Source: JBECKX01 sp964468475 (lineage in GTDB: Bacteria > Zixibacteria > MSB-5A5 > CAIYYT01). From it: a stretch of DNA of 64,000 nt. Each line of letters opens with the position of its first letter. Position 1 is the stretch's first letter. Shown here one piece after another: positions 19,030-27,168 of this stretch. The position numbers and the translations under genes were made by a program. The stretch covers positions 1 through 64,000 of the forward strand of contig CAYXUL010000003.1 of the NCBI GenBank assembly GCA_964468475.1. Reading direction: 5' to 3'. The notes beneath the pieces were generated by a model, which saw nothing but the letters and a program-made list of their open reading frames with translations, was not told where the DNA came from and made no database searches.

Positions 19030-22000
19030 TTGAGGTTTGATTTGCCCGATCGCCAAAGTCCTTTGCTCCTCGACCGCATCGGCAAGAATGAGCTTGTCGA
19101 GACCTGGCTGGCTCAATGGCCCGACAGCCCTCAGAAGCTGCTGCTCAAAAAACCCAGCGCGCGTGATGGTGATGAGCTAACGGCAGCAAACACAACCCTG
19201 GCGGAAGTGTTCAGCCAAACCCGAGATTTTCGGCATCGAAATATCCTTCCGCCGAGACGTTCGCTGCAAGTTGAAGATCGAGTAGTCCTGATTCGCAATT
19301 ACCTTCAGAATGCCGCTACTCTTGATAGCAACCTCCTGGAAAAGCATCTTCCCGCGCTGCTTCTGCAAATATTCTCGGCTGTCGATTTTATCCATGCGTT
19401 GGGGCTCGTCCACACAGACTTGCAGATGGGAAACATGCTCGTCCTGCCGCGCAATAGCTCGCCACGGCTTGTGCTAACCGACCTGGATTTCATCAGGCCG
19501 ATTGCATCCCGCGCCGAAGCTAGCATAACCGGCGTACCGGGGTTCATCGCCCCTGAAGTCTACACTGAAAAAGTGCTGCTGCCACAATCCGACTTTTATT
19601 CTCTCGGAGTTATGCTGCGGGAGCTGATCGTAACGAAGAGCAATAAATCGACGGGACGGGGGCAGCGCCTCCCGGGGACTTTCTCGCTGGAGTATCTACC
19701 GAAACTCGACGCAGAATCGGTCAGGCAGTCGTTCAGGCCTTTGGTACCTTTGGTCAACAGGCTTCTCGAACCCCGTTATCAGGAGCGACCCGCATGGCTC
19801 GGCGAGCTGGTGGAGGAACATCAATCGGTGTTTGGCTGGAATTTTGCCGCGTACAAGCGAAAGTTGTTCTGGTCGCTAGCAGAAACTGCGGCGTCGCGTG
19901 TGAGCCGCAACAATGGTCACGGGCGTTTGCGCCTGAGCGAAGCTATCGCCGGAGAGCTTGATGCGCAGGGATTCAATCATGAACTGTTCCGCGATATCGA
20001 GAGAGGATGGTCGGGGGATCTACTCGAACTGAATCGCCTCTACCAGCGAATTCTGCAATCATCCGAAATCGAGCGACACGGATACAGCTGGCGCCTTGAC
20101 CTTTCTGACATGCAGGCGGCAGAGATTTACAGACTTTACCATCTGGTGCCGATTCTCACCGAAACACTTGCCGGCGGATTGTCTCCTCGGCAACTGATGA
20201 AAACCGCAATTCGCCTCAAGGCGGATAGAGAGTTCTACAAATCATACCTGATATTCCGGCAGTTACTCGATTCCACGGCATTTGACTCATTGAGTCCTTC
20301 ATTACAGACGGCTGTGCTTACTAAGCTGGGCTACGTCTGCCTCGCTTTGGGCAGGAGTGATGAAGGCCGAGGACATTTCGAAAAGGCTCTACAGTCAAAG
20401 TCAGTACATCCACGCAAAGCTGTCGCACTGATTGCAGAGATCTCCAGCATCTTTAATCGTGGGACAAACACCGCGGAGGCCATAAGCCACGCTCGGCAAG
20501 CGTGTCACATTGCACGTTGCAGCGGCGATGTGCGGCTTCGCCTAAGCGCACTACGAATGCTGCTTTGGACCAGATACATGCGCTACGGTGAACAACGCGT
20601 GGCCTGGAAAACCAGGGTTTTATTCGACTATGCTGAGCGCCACGGGTTTAGTAGTGCTGTCAAGCAGCTGGGGAACAATGTCGCAGCGGTTCTATGGAGC
20701 CAGGGCAAATACAGGGAGGAGACCGCCTTTGTTGAAAAGCTGCTCGCCAAATACGAGTTCTTGTCCTCTGAGCAGATTCAGATATCGCTGTATACCAATC
20801 TTGGGCAGAGCTACGGAGACCGGAGTCAATTCGGGAAGGCAATAAGCGCCTTCAGGAAGGCCCAGAGTTTATCGGCCAGCGATACCAACTGGGGGCGCCA
20901 GGGGTACGCCCATTCAAGCTTGATTGCAGCGTACACCGCCAGTTCCAAATTCAGGTTGGCTTTGGCCGAAGCCGAGACTCTCTACGAGAAATCTACCCGC
21001 TGGGCAGACCGCTTGGCTCGCACCACTTACAACATCAACATGGGTCAAATACTCCTGGCGCGCGGGCAATTGAAAAGTGCATTGCGTTACCTGAAATTAG
21101 GCGAAGAACTGGCACGCGTGAACCACGCCAGATTCGAACGTACCAGCGCCCTGCTGTTCTTGACGCGTGGATACCGGTGGCACGGCGATATTGAGTCGCT
21201 TAAACGCGATCTGCCAAGACTGAGAGCTCTGATGCCTACCGCTGTCGACTGGCGCTTGAATCTCCACGTTGACTTGAGCGAATTGTGGCTTGAAGCTCAT
21301 GAAACTGGGAATTTGAGAGTAGATCGTGTACGCGCATTAATCAAGGAAGCCGCCAGGCACGAAAGAGCGTTGGAATATGCCGAAGGCTTGTTCCTGCTGG
21401 CAGAATTTGGCTATGATCGCGAAGCATTCAAAATGCGCAACTACAGCGATGAAATCTGGAAGATATTCCGCAAGAAGCGTGCGCCGCGCTACGCAGGATT
21501 TTACTACCTGATTCGTGCCCTCAGCGGCAAGGCAGAGAAAGATACTACCTACCGACTGAACCAGTTGAATCGGGCAGTGGATTGCTTCAGAAATGCTGAG
21601 GCTCGTTATCACGCCAGCGTCGTTGCCTTAAGGCTGATACGCTGTTACCGCGAAGCGAGTGCGATGACTCGTGCTCAAAACGTGCTCAATTGGGCGCGCG
21701 TGTCCACCGAGCCCCTTGACAATCACCTTCTTGAGGCTGAGCTGGATCAGGAAGGTGATCTGATTCGCAAAATTGTAGGTCCAGATACCACGAACATGAC
21801 CCTGCTGAGTCGCATAGGCGACGTTTTGACATCACTGCACAACTATCGCCGCACCCTCGAGATACTTCTTCGCAACGCCGTGAATCTTACCGGAGCCGAA
21901 CGCGGAGCTATCGTGCTGACCCATTCCGATGAGACAGGATTGAAGGTCGAGATTTCTCATGCGTGCGACGAAGTCTCTGAGAAAGATATCCTGAAGATCA

Positions 22001-23268
22001 GCAACAGTTCCATTTCAAGGACGCTTGAGAGGGAAGCTGGGTTGATCGTACACGATGCTCAACGAGACAAGCTTACCAGTGGATTTAAGAGCGTGAAAAT
22101 GCATAACATTGTCTCAATCGCTTGTGTGCCTTTGAAGGTGCGCGGTCGACTGCTTGGTGCACTCTATCTCGATCATCGGAGCATTCCGGCACTGTTTGGT
22201 GAGAAGAACTACGAAGTAATAGAAGCGTTGGCAAAATTCATGGCAGTTGCCATCGAGATTGCCCGGGACGTCAAGAGAGGCGATGCCGAGCGCTCCTACG
22301 CGGCCGAGAAACTCGAGTCTCTCGGGGCCTCAGTAGGATTTTTGGCCGTTGACAACAGATCCAGAGGCGTACTGGCGCAGATTCCCAAGATCGCATCGTT
22401 TGACACAACCGTTTTGCTCCAGGGGGAAAGCGGCACCGGTAAGGGCCTATTGGCTGAGGCAATACACAATCAAAGCAGAAGGTCGCATGGCCCGTTTATC
22501 GCTCTGAACTGCTCGCACTTGCGGGGTGAAAATGGCATGTATGAACTCTTCGGCGTGAGCGAGCGAGCCTTTACGGGAGTGTCGGCTCGAGAAGGTCGAA
22601 TTGAGCGTGCTGACGGCGGCACGCTGTTCCTGGATGAGATTGCAGACATGCCTATGGAGACGCAGGCGATTCTACTTGACGTCATCGAATCGAAGAAGAT
22701 CATGCGAAGTGGCAGCACAGAACAAATATCTGTAGATTTCCGCCTGATTTGCGCGACGAACGCCAATCTGGAAGCCCTGGCTGCGCGCAACCGGTTCAGA
22801 AGCGATCTCTTCTATCGCATCTCCGCATTTGTTATCAGGGTCCCTCCGCTGCGGGAACGCTCCGATGATATTGAGCCAATAGTTAAACATCTTCTCTCCG
22901 TTCTGCCCGGCAGCGCACCCAACCTTAGTTACACACGTCGTTTTATCGATGCTTTGAAGGCTTACGAGTGGCCGGGTAATGTTCGTGAGCTGCGCAATGA
23001 GATTGAGCGTGTCTTGATTCTGCGTAATGGCAGTCGGCTCGATTTCGACCTCCTCAACCCGGCGATCGCTCGGAGCAGTGACAAGCTCGGTTCAACCGCA
23101 CTCGATAAACATCTCGAAAAGGTAGAGCGCGACCTGATTGAATCAGCGCTCAAGCGCACCAATGGAAACGTGACCGCAGCCGCACTGATCCTCAGGCTGG
23201 CTCCTTCCACACTGCGCTCTCGCCTCCAAAAATTAGGGATCGATCCCGACCAATTCAAGATCAACTAG
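19030..23268 (+). CDS. Multidomain regulator: protein kinase-like + TPR + GAF + sigma54-AAA+ + Fis HTH
   Basis: A 1412-residue cytoplasmic signalling protein starting at TTG 19030. Residues 1-270 form a Ser/Thr kinase-like domain: the Gly-rich loop is degenerate, but a catalytic-loop HTDLQMGN (Asp130, Asn135), a DLD in place of DFG (Asp151) and an APE motif remain. Residues about 350-900 are helical TPR-like repeats. A GAF domain follows (about 945-1085). The AAA+ domain has Walker A ESGTGKG (about 1131), Walker B GGTLFLDEI and an arginine-finger region FRSDLFYRI, but the sigma54-contact loop reads RAFTGV where GAFTGA is usual. A Fis-type HTH (NVTAAALILRLAPSTLRSRL) closes the protein. A small secreted peptide gene is 310 nt downstream. 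Whether the kinase is active is unclear. Confidence 0.9.
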   Translation: MRFDLPDRQSPLLLDRIGKNELVETWLAQWPDSPQKLLLKKPSARDGDELTAANTTLAEVFSQTRDFRHRNILPPRRSLQVEDRVVLIRNYLQNAATLDSNLLEKHLPALLLQIFSAVDFIHALGLVHTDLQMGNMLVLPRNSSPRLVLTDLDFIRPIASRAEASITGVPGFIAPEVYTEKVLLPQSDFYSLGVMLRELIVTKSNKSTGRGQRLPGTFSLEYLPKLDAESVRQSFRPLVPLVNRLLEPRYQERPAWLGELVEEHQSVFGWNFAAYKRKLFWSLAETAASRVSRNNGHGRLRLSEAIAGELDAQGFNHELFRDIERGWSGDLLELNRLYQRILQSSEIERHGYSWRLDLSDMQAAEIYRLYHLVPILTETLAGGLSPRQLMKTAIRLKADREFYKSYLIFRQLLDSTAFDSLSPSLQTAVLTKLGYVCLALGRSDEGRGHFEKALQSKSVHPRKAVALIAEISSIFNRGTNTAEAISHARQACHIARCSGDVRLRLSALRMLLWTRYMRYGEQRVAWKTRVLFDYAERHGFSSAVKQLGNNVAAVLWSQGKYREETAFVEKLLAKYEFLSSEQIQISLYTNLGQSYGDRSQFGKAISAFRKAQSLSASDTNWGRQGYAHSSLIAAYTASSKFRLALAEAETLYEKSTRWADRLARTTYNINMGQILLARGQLKSALRYLKLGEELARVNHARFERTSALLFLTRGYRWHGDIESLKRDLPRLRALMPTAVDWRLNLHVDLSELWLEAHETGNLRVDRVRALIKEAARHERALEYAEGLFLLAEFGYDREAFKMRNYSDEIWKIFRKKRAPRYAGFYYLIRALSGKAEKDTTYRLNQLNRAVDCFRNAEARYHASVVALRLIRCYREASAMTRAQNVLNWARVSTEPLDNHLLEAELDQEGDLIRKIVGPDTTNMTLLSRIGDVLTSLHNYRRTLEILLRNAVNLTGAERGAIVLTHSDETGLKVEISHACDEVSEKDILKISNSSISRTLEREAGLIVHDAQRDKLTSGFKSVKMHNIVSIACVPLKVRGRLLGALYLDHRSIPALFGEKNYEVIEALAKFMAVAIEIARDVKRGDAERSYAAEKLESLGASVGFLAVDNRSRGVLAQIPKIASFDTTVLLQGESGTGKGLLAEAIHNQSRRSHGPFIALNCSHLRGENGMYELFGVSERAFTGVSAREGRIERADGGTLFLDEIADMPMETQAILLDVIESKKIMRSGSTEQISVDFRLICATNANLEALAARNRFRSDLFYRISAFVIRVPPLRERSDDIEPIVKHLLSVLPGSAPNLSYTRRFIDALKAYEWPGNVRELRNEIERVLILRNGSRLDFDLLNPAIARSSDKLGSTALDKHLEKVERDLIESALKRTNGNVTAAALILRLAPSTLRSRLQKLGIDPDQFKIN

Positions 23269-23510
23269 CGATTTTCTTTCGACAGGTTTGCCCCTCGCAA
23301 ATCCGCTGATTGCCCTATTCCCCCAACCATTTCCCCCGCTGCAGGTTGAGCTCTTCGCGATTTTACGATCCGCGAAATCTCGTAGTTCGTAGTACGCCTA
23401 CTCCACGGCCATTTTTCTTCCCGGCGATGTAATAGACTATGCATCAATAGCTTACGAACATAGATCAGATGCGGCACAAGATGTGACTTAGCCCCTGTGA
23501 GACAGCAACC

Positions 23511-23553
23511 GCGGAGGTCCAATTGACCTCCGCCGCAACGACCTGTCAAGGTC
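23511..23553 (+). promoter_or_regulatory. Two leader hairpins upstream of the small peptide gene
   Basis: A 9-bp perfect hairpin (GCGGAGGTC, loop CAATT, GACCTCCGC; 23511-23533) is followed by GACCT-GTCA-AGGTC (23540-23553). Both end just before the strong ribosome site AGGAGG of the 84-residue peptide gene. The shared AGGTC/GACCT half-sites allow alternative pairing between the hairpins. They could be RNA control elements or a double operator. The rest of 23269-23510 shows nothing recognisable. Confidence 0.4.
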
Positions 23554-23578
23554 ACCAACTCTCATAGGAGGAGTTACA

Positions 23579-23833
23579 ATGCGTCACTCTCAAAGACGTT
23601 TCGTTCGCCGCAGCTATGCCACCACCGTCGCCATTTTCCTCGTTTGCGCGCTGGCGCTTATCCACATCAATGTAGCAGCGCCTGGAGTCCAGATTGCCCT
23701 TGCCGAAGACGGACAGCCGCCCTGCCCCGGAGGCTGCTCCAGCGACACAATTCCGCCACCGCAGCCCACTGTAAGCAGCGAACCAATTGATACTGTTCCC
23801 TGGTACTTCAGCCTCTTAATGCTGGCATTGTAG
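23579..23833 (+). CDS. Small secreted or membrane-associated Cys-containing peptide
   Basis: An 84-residue protein of unknown family. An Arg-rich N-terminus (RRFVRRSY) and a hydrophobic segment ending in ALA before EDGQ form a convincing signal peptide, leaving a mature peptide of about 42 residues with a CPGGC motif, a Pro-rich linker and a hydrophobic C-terminus (WYFSLLMLAL). Translation is strongly supported by AGGAGG 8-10 nt before the ATG. It follows the large regulator in the same direction and precedes the WYL-like regulator. It could be a signal, a bacteriocin-like peptide or a surface component; nothing in the sequence decides. Confidence 0.65.
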   Translation: MRHSQRRFVRRSYATTVAIFLVCALALIHINVAAPGVQIALAEDGQPPCPGGCSSDTIPPPQPTVSSEPIDTVPWYFSLLMLAL

Positions 23834-23889
23834 TGGATAACTGTCTATAATCTTAAAAAAAGGGGGAATAAACCTTTTGTGAGGAAGCA

Positions 23890-24504
23890 ATGTCCAAGTT
23901 CGAGCATTTGCTCTTGATTAGAAATCTTCTCTACACTCGCCAGAAGCTCACGGTGGAAGAGATTCAAACTGAGTGTGGTGGAATCACGAAACGAACAGTT
24001 TATCGCTACATCAACTCGCTCGATAAAGCCGGTGTCCCGGTTTACTTTGATCCGGACCAGAGGGGTTACTGTCTGGCTGAGAAGAAGCAGGAGCCCCTGC
24101 ACTTCACACGTACTGAGACCCTCTTTGTGCTGCTGGCAGGGATGATCAGCGAGTTCCTTCTTGGCGATGAATTGGTGCAGCCTCTCGGCCAGGTACGACA
24201 GAAACTTGAACGGTACATTGACTACGAAGAACAGGATTGGCTCTTCAAGAATCACGAGCTGTTGTCGAGGCTGGGTGCAAACAGCGAACTCGATGCTTTC
24301 ATCCTTTTCGTAACAGTTGATTTTGCACAGCGCACCGGCGACACCCTATTGCTGGACATTGACTTAGCCGGATCAGGCATCAACCGGATAAAGCTGGAGC
24401 AGCCACGACTGGAGTATGAGGATGTCTGGTATGTGGCTGGCAAGAGCGGATCCAAAACGGCCAGATACCCGTTGACCAGCGTCAAGAGCATTGAGATAGC
24501 CTGA
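23890..24504 (+). CDS. Compact HTH transcriptional regulator with degenerate WYL-like C-terminus
   Basis: A 204-residue protein. The N-terminal 60 residues are a DeoR/HTH_11-type winged helix (LTVEEIQTECGGITKRTVYR, then the wing VPVYFDPDQRGYCL). The C-terminal part (LEYEDVWYVAGKSGSKTARYPLTSVKSIEIA) resembles the core of a WYL ligand-sensing domain, with WYV for WYL and an R-Y-PL stretch for the usual RxFRLDR, but is shorter than standard WYL regulators (about 300 residues). GAGG lies 6 nt before the ATG. It is 56 nt downstream of the secreted-peptide gene, possibly co-transcribed. Ligand and targets are unknown. Confidence 0.7.
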   Translation: MSKFEHLLLIRNLLYTRQKLTVEEIQTECGGITKRTVYRYINSLDKAGVPVYFDPDQRGYCLAEKKQEPLHFTRTETLFVLLAGMISEFLLGDELVQPLGQVRQKLERYIDYEEQDWLFKNHELLSRLGANSELDAFILFVTVDFAQRTGDTLLLDIDLAGSGINRIKLEQPRLEYEDVWYVAGKSGSKTARYPLTSVKSIEIA

Positions 24505-24540
24505 TTCTTGCGACGAAAAATCTCAAAATTTCTCAGACCT

Positions 24541-24561
24541 TGGTGACGAGTAATGTCACCA
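24541..24561. promoter_or_regulatory. Perfect 7-bp inverted repeat after the WYL-like gene
   Basis: TGGTGAC, 7-nt spacer, GTCACCA, placed just upstream of a TATAAT at 24581-24586. No T-run follows, so it reads better as an operator overlapping a promoter for the RNA-like region downstream than as a terminator. The adjacent HTH regulator is a candidate binder. Confidence 0.35.
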
Positions 24562-24589
24562 GCGAATGTATATTATGAATTATAATCTT

Positions 24590-24775
24590 GAGGGAGGCCT
24601 ATCGAGCCTGGAAGCGAGATGCCAGGACGGCAGCAAAGGCTTGGGATTAGGAACCTGTCAGGTGACCGAGAAGGTTAGCTGGCGCAGCAGTGGGGATAAA
24701 AAAGGAGAGAGTAGAGCCCGGATCGAGAGAGGGGGATGGAAACTCTCGATTTACAGCGGACTAAACTCCCTCCGA
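24590..24775 (+). ncRNA. Candidate structured non-coding RNA (unclassified)
   Basis: A purine-rich block of about 185 nt unlike its flanks. A TATAAT at 24581-24586 would start transcription near 24593. The 5' GAGGGAG (24590-24596) is complementary to the 3' CTCCCTC (24766-24772), closing the element. Inside are an 8-bp hairpin ATCGAGAG/CTCTCGAT (24722-24750), CCTGG/CCAGG near 24606-24625 and ACCTG/CAGGT near 24653. The 5' ATCGAG (24601-24606) could compete for the same CTCGAT, suggesting two alternative folds. It does not match the conserved cores of RNase P, tmRNA, SRP RNA or the common riboswitches that I know. A 73-codon open frame across it has no protein-like composition. Confidence 0.4.
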
Positions 24776-25332
24776 GAAGGGAATTAGCTAAAATTCACAC
24801 GATTGTCAACTAAATTCGCTTACGATCGCCTAATATTTTTGGTGGTCTAAGGCGCTCATGGTTGGTGTGGCCTCGACCGACAAAGCTAGCGAAAAAGGAT
24901 CAAATTCCCAATAGTAATTCTCACGTAGTTCTCGCTGCAAATTATGCAGTGTTCCCCCTGAATTCTTCCCGATTTATTCTTGCCTCAAGACGTTCATTTC
25001 GCTCGCCAGCTCCACTTATCTCAACTCTACTTGGACTCAACTTTTTTCTAGTTTGACCCCACAGAAATTCGTTGTTTCGTTCTGTCTAAGCGGCAATTAG
25101 CTCTGGTAATAAGCTCTGGTAATAAGCTCTCCAGTGTCGATCTTCCTCCTTGTCTCGTAGATGCGTCTGGTGGCCGCGTTTGAACGTTAGACCGCGATCT
25201 CGCAGACTTATTCCTGCGCTGGAAATCGATTCTGACAACTCAATCTCGACGATCTGCGGGCAGTGGCATGGTCGAGCTGAGACCCTTAAGGATTTGTATG
25301 AAAGTGAATGCCCTGTTGGCAGATATTTCAAA
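24776..25332. other. Gene-free stretch before tRNA-Thr, with a 13-bp tandem repeat
   Basis: No credible gene. At 25099-25130 the 13-mer AGCTCTGGTAATA is repeated twice plus a partial third copy. An 81-codon minus-strand frame (25086-25331) has no ribosome site and no recognised family. The region may be remnant or regulatory DNA. Confidence 0.45.
25099..25130. repeat. Short direct repeat, 13-bp unit
   Basis: AGCTCTGGTAATA at 25099-25111 and 25112-25124, then AGCTCT at 25125-25130. The spacing is too close for a CRISPR and no spacer sequence exists; replication slippage is the simplest origin. Confidence 0.8.
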
Positions 25333-25405
25333 AGCCGGTGAAGGGACTCGAACCCATGACCTGCTGATTACAAATCAGCTGCTCTACCAGCTGAGCTACA
25401 CCGGC
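25333..25405 (-). tRNA. tRNA-Thr (anticodon TGT)
   Basis: A 73-nt cloverleaf on the minus strand: acceptor stem GCCGGTG/CACCGGC, D-arm AGCTCAGCTGGTAGAGC, anticodon stem GCTGA/TCAGC with loop TTTGTAA giving anticodon TGT, and T-arm with GGTTCGAGTCC. The 3' CCA is not encoded. It lies downstream of cysS on the same strand, separated by a dispersed-repeat-like segment. Confidence 0.97.
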
Positions 25406-25540
25406 TTACGCGGAAATATTCAATTTTGGCTTGTTAATCTGTAGATGTCGAAGGCGTTTGTCAACATGGAAAGTGCATCTGCTTACGGACCACCAATTCG
25501 AGTGGACCCCGGAACGAATCCAGTTTGCGAAATTCGACAG

Positions 25541-25595
25541 GGGAGATTGCCGCGCTCGCGCCACCGACGTTTCGGTGTCGCTAGCTCGCAATGAC
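25541..25595. repeat. Dispersed REP-like palindromic repeat (GTCATTGCGAG...GCAATCTC type)
   Basis: Read on the minus strand the segment begins GTCATTGCGAG, continues through a hairpin (CACCGA-ACGT-CGGTG) and ends GCGGCAATCTC. This arrangement is a well-known class of intergenic dispersed repeat in many bacterial genomes. It sits between the end of cysS and the tRNA gene, as expected for an intergenic element. Only one copy is in the window. Confidence 0.65.
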
Positions 25596-25654
25596 ATTTC
25601 TTCGAGACCAAAGCAGTATTCGAGGGGAGCGTGGGAAGCACGATTCGCATCTTC

Positions 25655-27061
25655 TCACAGCTTCTTTTTCCACACGGTTCCCTGCGGAGTGTCCTCGAGG
25701 ATAATCCCCATCTCATCGAGCTTGTCGCGAATCTCATCGGCCTTGGCGAAGTCGCGATTCTTGCGGGCATCCTTACGCGCTTCGATCAGTTGCCCTACTT
25801 CCTCATCGAGAGAGGTCTTGTTCTGCTTGATGACAGCCAGGACGGTATCAAAGCCGTCCATCGTCTCCATGACAAGCTGAGCATCGTCCTGTGAGATACC
25901 CTTCTCATCGATGTGCCGATTGACATCGCGGACAAAGTCAAAGATCGCGGCCAGTGCCGGTGAGATGTTGAGGTCGTCATCAAGCGCTTCAGTGAAGCCA
26001 TTCTTTACCCGCTCAATCAGGTAATTCACCTGCCCGCTATCAGTGCCAGCTTTAGCCGCCAGCTTGACATTATCATAAAAATCGCGCAGGCGCTGGATAG
26101 CACTCTTGGCAGCTTCGATGCCATCGAAGGTGAAATTCAGCTGGGCGCGATAATGCGTCGCCAGCAGCAGGTAGCGGATCGCCACAGCGGGATATCCCTT
26201 ATCAAGTAGTTCCCGCAGACGATAAAAATTGCCCAGAGATTTCGACATCTTCTTGCCCTCAACAATCAGGTGGGCATTGTGCATCCAGTAGTTGACAAAC
26301 TTCTCGCCGGTAGTGCAGGTCGACTGGGCAATCTCGTTTTCGTGGTGGGGAAAGATATTATCGACGCCGCCGGTATGAATATCGAAGTGGTTACCCAGAT
26401 ACTTCATTGACATCGTTGAGCACTCGAGATGCCACCCCGGACGGCCTTTGCCGATCTCAGTTTCCCAGAAAACATCACCGTCACTCTCATCCCAACCCTT
26501 CCAGAGAGCAAAATCGGAGGCCTGTTCTTTTTCGTACTCGTCCGAGGCCACACGCTGGGAGGCTCCCGCCTGTAATTGCTCCAGATCCATGTGCGAAAGC
26601 TGGCCATAATCTTTGAATTTGGCGATGGAGAAATAGATATCATTTCCGGCACGATAGGCGAATCCTCTGTCGAGCAATGTCTTCACCATCTCCACCATCT
26701 CATCGATGTGAGTGGTCGCTTCCGGGTAGTGTTCTGCCCGCTCTATACGCAGCGCATCAATATCGGCGAAAAAGGCGTCTTTGTACTTCCGCGTGTATTC
26801 GTCCAGAGTCACTCCCTGCTCGATAGTACCCTTGATGGTCTTATCGTCGATGTCGGTAAGGTTCATCACTTGCGTGACTTTGAAGCCACTATATTTGAGG
26901 TAGCGGCGCAACAGATCCTCAAATACGTAGGCGCGGAAATTGCCGATGTGGGCGTGGTTGTAGACGGTCGGCCCGCAGGTGTACATGCGGACTTCGCCCT
27001 GCCTCATCGGAACGAACTCTTCGACCTTGCGGGTCATGGTATTGAAGAATCTCAGAGACAT
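25655..27061 (-). CDS. cysS: Cysteinyl-tRNA synthetase
   Basis: A 468-residue class I aminoacyl-tRNA synthetase charging tRNA-Cys. The HIGH-type motif is HIGN in NHAHIGNFRAYV, zinc ligands include Cys in TCGPTVYN and the CS..HHENE region (IFPHHENEIAQS), and the second class I motif is KMSKSLGN. Length is typical. It is the 3'-most protein gene of the long minus-strand housekeeping run, 107 nt after the M42 peptidase gene. Confidence 0.98.
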   Translation of the reverse strand: MSLRFFNTMTRKVEEFVPMRQGEVRMYTCGPTVYNHAHIGNFRAYVFEDLLRRYLKYSGFKVTQVMNLTDIDDKTIKGTIEQGVTLDEYTRKYKDAFFADIDALRIERAEHYPEATTHIDEMVEMVKTLLDRGFAYRAGNDIYFSIAKFKDYGQLSHMDLEQLQAGASQRVASDEYEKEQASDFALWKGWDESDGDVFWETEIGKGRPGWHLECSTMSMKYLGNHFDIHTGGVDNIFPHHENEIAQSTCTTGEKFVNYWMHNAHLIVEGKKMSKSLGNFYRLRELLDKGYPAVAIRYLLLATHYRAQLNFTFDGIEAAKSAIQRLRDFYDNVKLAAKAGTDSGQVNYLIERVKNGFTEALDDDLNISPALAAIFDFVRDVNRHIDEKGISQDDAQLVMETMDGFDTVLAVIKQNKTSLDEEVGQLIEARKDARKNRDFAKADEIRDKLDEMGIILEDTPQGTVWKKKL

Positions 27062-27168
27062 CTATAAACCTATCCTATTGGGCGTTCCCATCATCGCCTG
27101 AATTGCATTGAAAGGCAGCAGCGATCTCTATCTGGAATGAGCGCTACCTGGAAGCTGTCGGCAAAGGA

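Noticed and set aside
24590..24775. Cyclic-di-GMP (GEMM), cobalamin riboswitch or SRP RNA
   Set aside because: Partial resemblance (GACGGCAGCAAAGGC, GTCAGGT) but the conserved cores do not align in order or spacing.
24566..24787. 73-codon open frame over the RNA-like block
   Set aside because: Low-complexity Gly/Arg/Ser content; the nucleotide pattern is better explained by RNA structure.
25099..25130. CRISPR-like short direct repeats
   Set aside because: Units are contiguous with no spacers and only about 2.5 copies.
25086..25331. 81-codon minus-strand frame, possible transposase remnant
   Set aside because: No ribosome site, no family motif, and it contains the short direct repeats.
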